Assembly: GCF_002860325.1 (NCBI RefSeq)
Contig: NZ_PKOJ01000009.1
Location: 62,001 to 126,000 of the forward strand
Length of the DNA stretch: 64,000 nt
Source of the DNA: Neptunicoccus cionae
GTDB lineage: Bacteria; Pseudomonadota; Alphaproteobacteria; Rhodobacterales; Rhodobacteraceae
Reading direction: 5' to 3'
The notes beneath the pieces are model-generated. The model did no database searches. It was not told the DNA's origin and saw nothing but the letters and a program-made list of their open reading frames with translations. This document shows positions 62,806-64,000 of the stretch, piece by piece; within the stretch, counting starts at the first letter, position 1, and each line of letters opens with the position of its first letter. A program made the translations under genes and the position numbers.

Positions 62806-63916
62806 TACAGTTTCCAGCGAACAAGAAGACCTTCGCCTGTTGCGAGAGAGCGCGCGCACCCTGTTCGAGCGCGCGGGCGGAAGTGGAAGAGCCAGAAAAC
62901 TACGTGATGCCGACGGCGGTTTCGACCCGAAAATGGTCCGGGAATTGGCCGAGGCCGGCGTATTCGGCGTGGCGGTGCCCGAAGATCAGGGGGGTCTTGG
63001 CATGGGCTTGGCCGCCGGGGGCGTCATCGCAGAAGAGGCCGGTCGCGTGATTGCACCGGAACCGGTCGTGCTGACGATCGGTCTGAGCCTCGGCCTTCTG
63101 CGCCGCCTTTGCCCGGAACATCCGAAGATGGCGCAGCTCATCGGCGGCGAAATTTCACTGGCGGTTGCCTGGCAGGAACGTGGCCCGGGCGGAGCGCCCG
63201 CCAATGCGACCTGCCGATACGCAGACGGACGGCTGACCGGCAGCAAGGCTTGGGTGGTCGGCGCGACCGGATCGCACGGCTTCCTTGTTGTGGCCAAAGG
63301 AGATGATGGTCCGGTTCTGGTTCTGGCGGAGGCAGACGCGGACGGGCTTGTTACGACCAGGCGGGCGCAGGCCGACGGCAGTTCCCTGGGCGAGCTTTCG
63401 TTTTCAGGAATACCGGCCGCGGAACTGGCCAGCGGCGACGCGGTTCAGGCTGCGCTTGCCGAGGCTGTCGCCGATGCAACGGCGCTAGCCGCGGCAGAGC
63501 TTGTCGGCCTGAGCGAGTGCGCCTTCGAGATTACGCTCGACTACATCAAGACGCGCGAGCAGTTCGACAAGCCGATCGGGTCATTCCAGGTCATCCAGCA
63601 TCGAGCCGTCGACCTTAACGTGATGTGCGAGGTTGCACAGGCGGGCGTCCGCGAAGTTCTGGCGCTGATGGACCGTGAAACCGATCAGAAGGTTCGGGCA
63701 CAGCTTGCCAGCCGTGCCAAGGCGCGTGCGGTTACGACCGCCAAAAGGATTACCCGCGACGCGGTCCAGTTGCACGGGGCGGTCGGTTACACCGATGAGT
63801 TCGATATCGGGCTCTACCTGAACCGGGCGCTGGTGCTGTCGGCCTGGTTGGGCGACGACGCCTATCACAGACGGATTTGGTTCGATGCACGCGAAGCAGA
63901 GGGGGCAGCACAATGA
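62792..63916 (+). CDS. Acyl-CoA dehydrogenase, small-type member of a pair
   Basis: This 374-residue protein has the ACAD fold with a divergent FAD region (RLTGSKAWVVGATGSHGFLV), VQLHGAVGYTDEFDIGLYL near the C-terminus and no TEPxxGSD motif. Such members usually form a heterotetramer with a larger neighbour, here the gene starting at 63913. It overlaps the MaoC gene by 14 bp. Confidence 0.85.
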   Translation: MTQTDTVSSEQEDLRLLRESARTLFERAGGSGRARKLRDADGGFDPKMVRELAEAGVFGVAVPEDQGGLGMGLAAGGVIAEEAGRVIAPEPVVLTIGLSLGLLRRLCPEHPKMAQLIGGEISLAVAWQERGPGGAPANATCRYADGRLTGSKAWVVGATGSHGFLVVAKGDDGPVLVLAEADADGLVTTRRAQADGSSLGELSFSGIPAAELASGDAVQAALAEAVADATALAAAELVGLSECAFEITLDYIKTREQFDKPIGSFQVIQHRAVDLNVMCEVAQAGVREVLALMDRETDQKVRAQLASRAKARAVTTAKRITRDAVQLHGAVGYTDEFDIGLYLNRALVLSAWLGDDAYHRRIWFDAREAEGAAQ

Positions 63917-64000
63917 CCGACTGGAACGCAACGAGCGATGCGGACTTCCGCAAAGAAGTGCGCCAGTTCTTCGAGGCGGAATATCCCGAGGAACTGCGCC
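63913..64000 (+). CDS. Acyl-CoA dehydrogenase, N-terminal part (runs off the window)
   Basis: The last 88 bases begin with ATG overlapping the previous stop by 4 bp and read DFRKEVRQFFEAEYPEELR, the usual start of the large ACAD subunit. It pairs with the preceding gene. Only about 29 codons are visible. Confidence 0.75.
   Translation, partial: MTDWNATSDADFRKEVRQFFEAEYPEELR

Noticed and set aside
1-64000. CRISPR array, tRNA, rRNA or conjugation (mob/tra/virB) genes
   Set aside because: I saw no regular repeat-spacer pattern, no tRNA or rRNA sequence and no relaxase or type IV secretion protein among the open frames.

Overview
The window looks like part of a large repABC plasmid or chromid of an alphaproteobacterium, most likely Rhodobacteraceae (Roseobacter group). 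A complete repA-repB-repC operon lies on the minus strand at 21.2-24.6 kb. Between repB and repC there is a candidate counter-transcribed RNA, and two perfect palindromes resembling centromeres follow repC. An operator-like inverted repeat and a consensus DnaA box precede repA, and a serine resolvase lies upstream. No rRNA, tRNA or CRISPR array was seen.

Region 1 (0-19.5 kb) is a mobile-element block. It holds the end of an S8 peptidase gene, then minus-strand genes of the kind shared by alphaproteobacterial plasmids and integrative elements: a DUF736 protein, a strawberry-notch-like helicase fused to a methyltransferase, a ParB-like protein, a DUF3768 protein, an ArdC-type antirestriction protein and several unnamed small proteins. 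A PrlF/YhaV toxin-antitoxin pair, a LA2681-type HEPN protein and a MarR-controlled oxidoreductase operon are inserted among them. Five genes or operons of this block share an upstream element (core GAAAGCGGGCTTT on the minus strand). Region 2 (19.6-28 kb) carries a Fic-domain protein with three 13-bp-spaced repeats ahead of it, the replicon, the resolvase with a candidate res site, a DUF1612/HTH protein and the remains of an IS3-family transposase.

Region 3 (28-37.6 kb) has a five-gene detoxification-like operon (DoxX, extradiol dioxygenase, luciferase-domain protein, NmrA-like reductase, GST) divergent from an HxlR regulator. It is followed by two TetR regulators and an RND efflux locus whose membrane-fusion gene is broken by a stop codon and a frameshift.

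Region 4 (37.9-64 kb) is a large acyl-CoA catabolic island. It encodes a branched-chain-amino-acid-type ABC importer with two tandem binding proteins, an acyl-CoA ligase, four family III CoA-transferases, four acyl-CoA dehydrogenases (two forming an adjacent small/large pair running off the window), two crotonases, two MaoC-type hydratases, a PECR-like reductase, a biosynthetic-type thiolase, a thiolase-like protein paired with a DUF35 zinc-ribbon/OB-fold protein, EtfAB and a transglutaminase-like protein. The simplest reading is uptake of an organic acid, CoA activation, beta-oxidation-like shortening and a retro-aldol or thiolytic cleavage, with electrons passed to ETF. The substrate cannot be read from the sequence.

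The most interesting signal is a 16-bp palindrome, TCTAAC-N4-GTTAGA, found at five intergenic positions (37957, 40415, 54350 imperfect, 57947, 61608). Each lies on or next to a promoter of the catabolic island, so the island is probably one regulon under a single repressor whose gene is not evident in the window.
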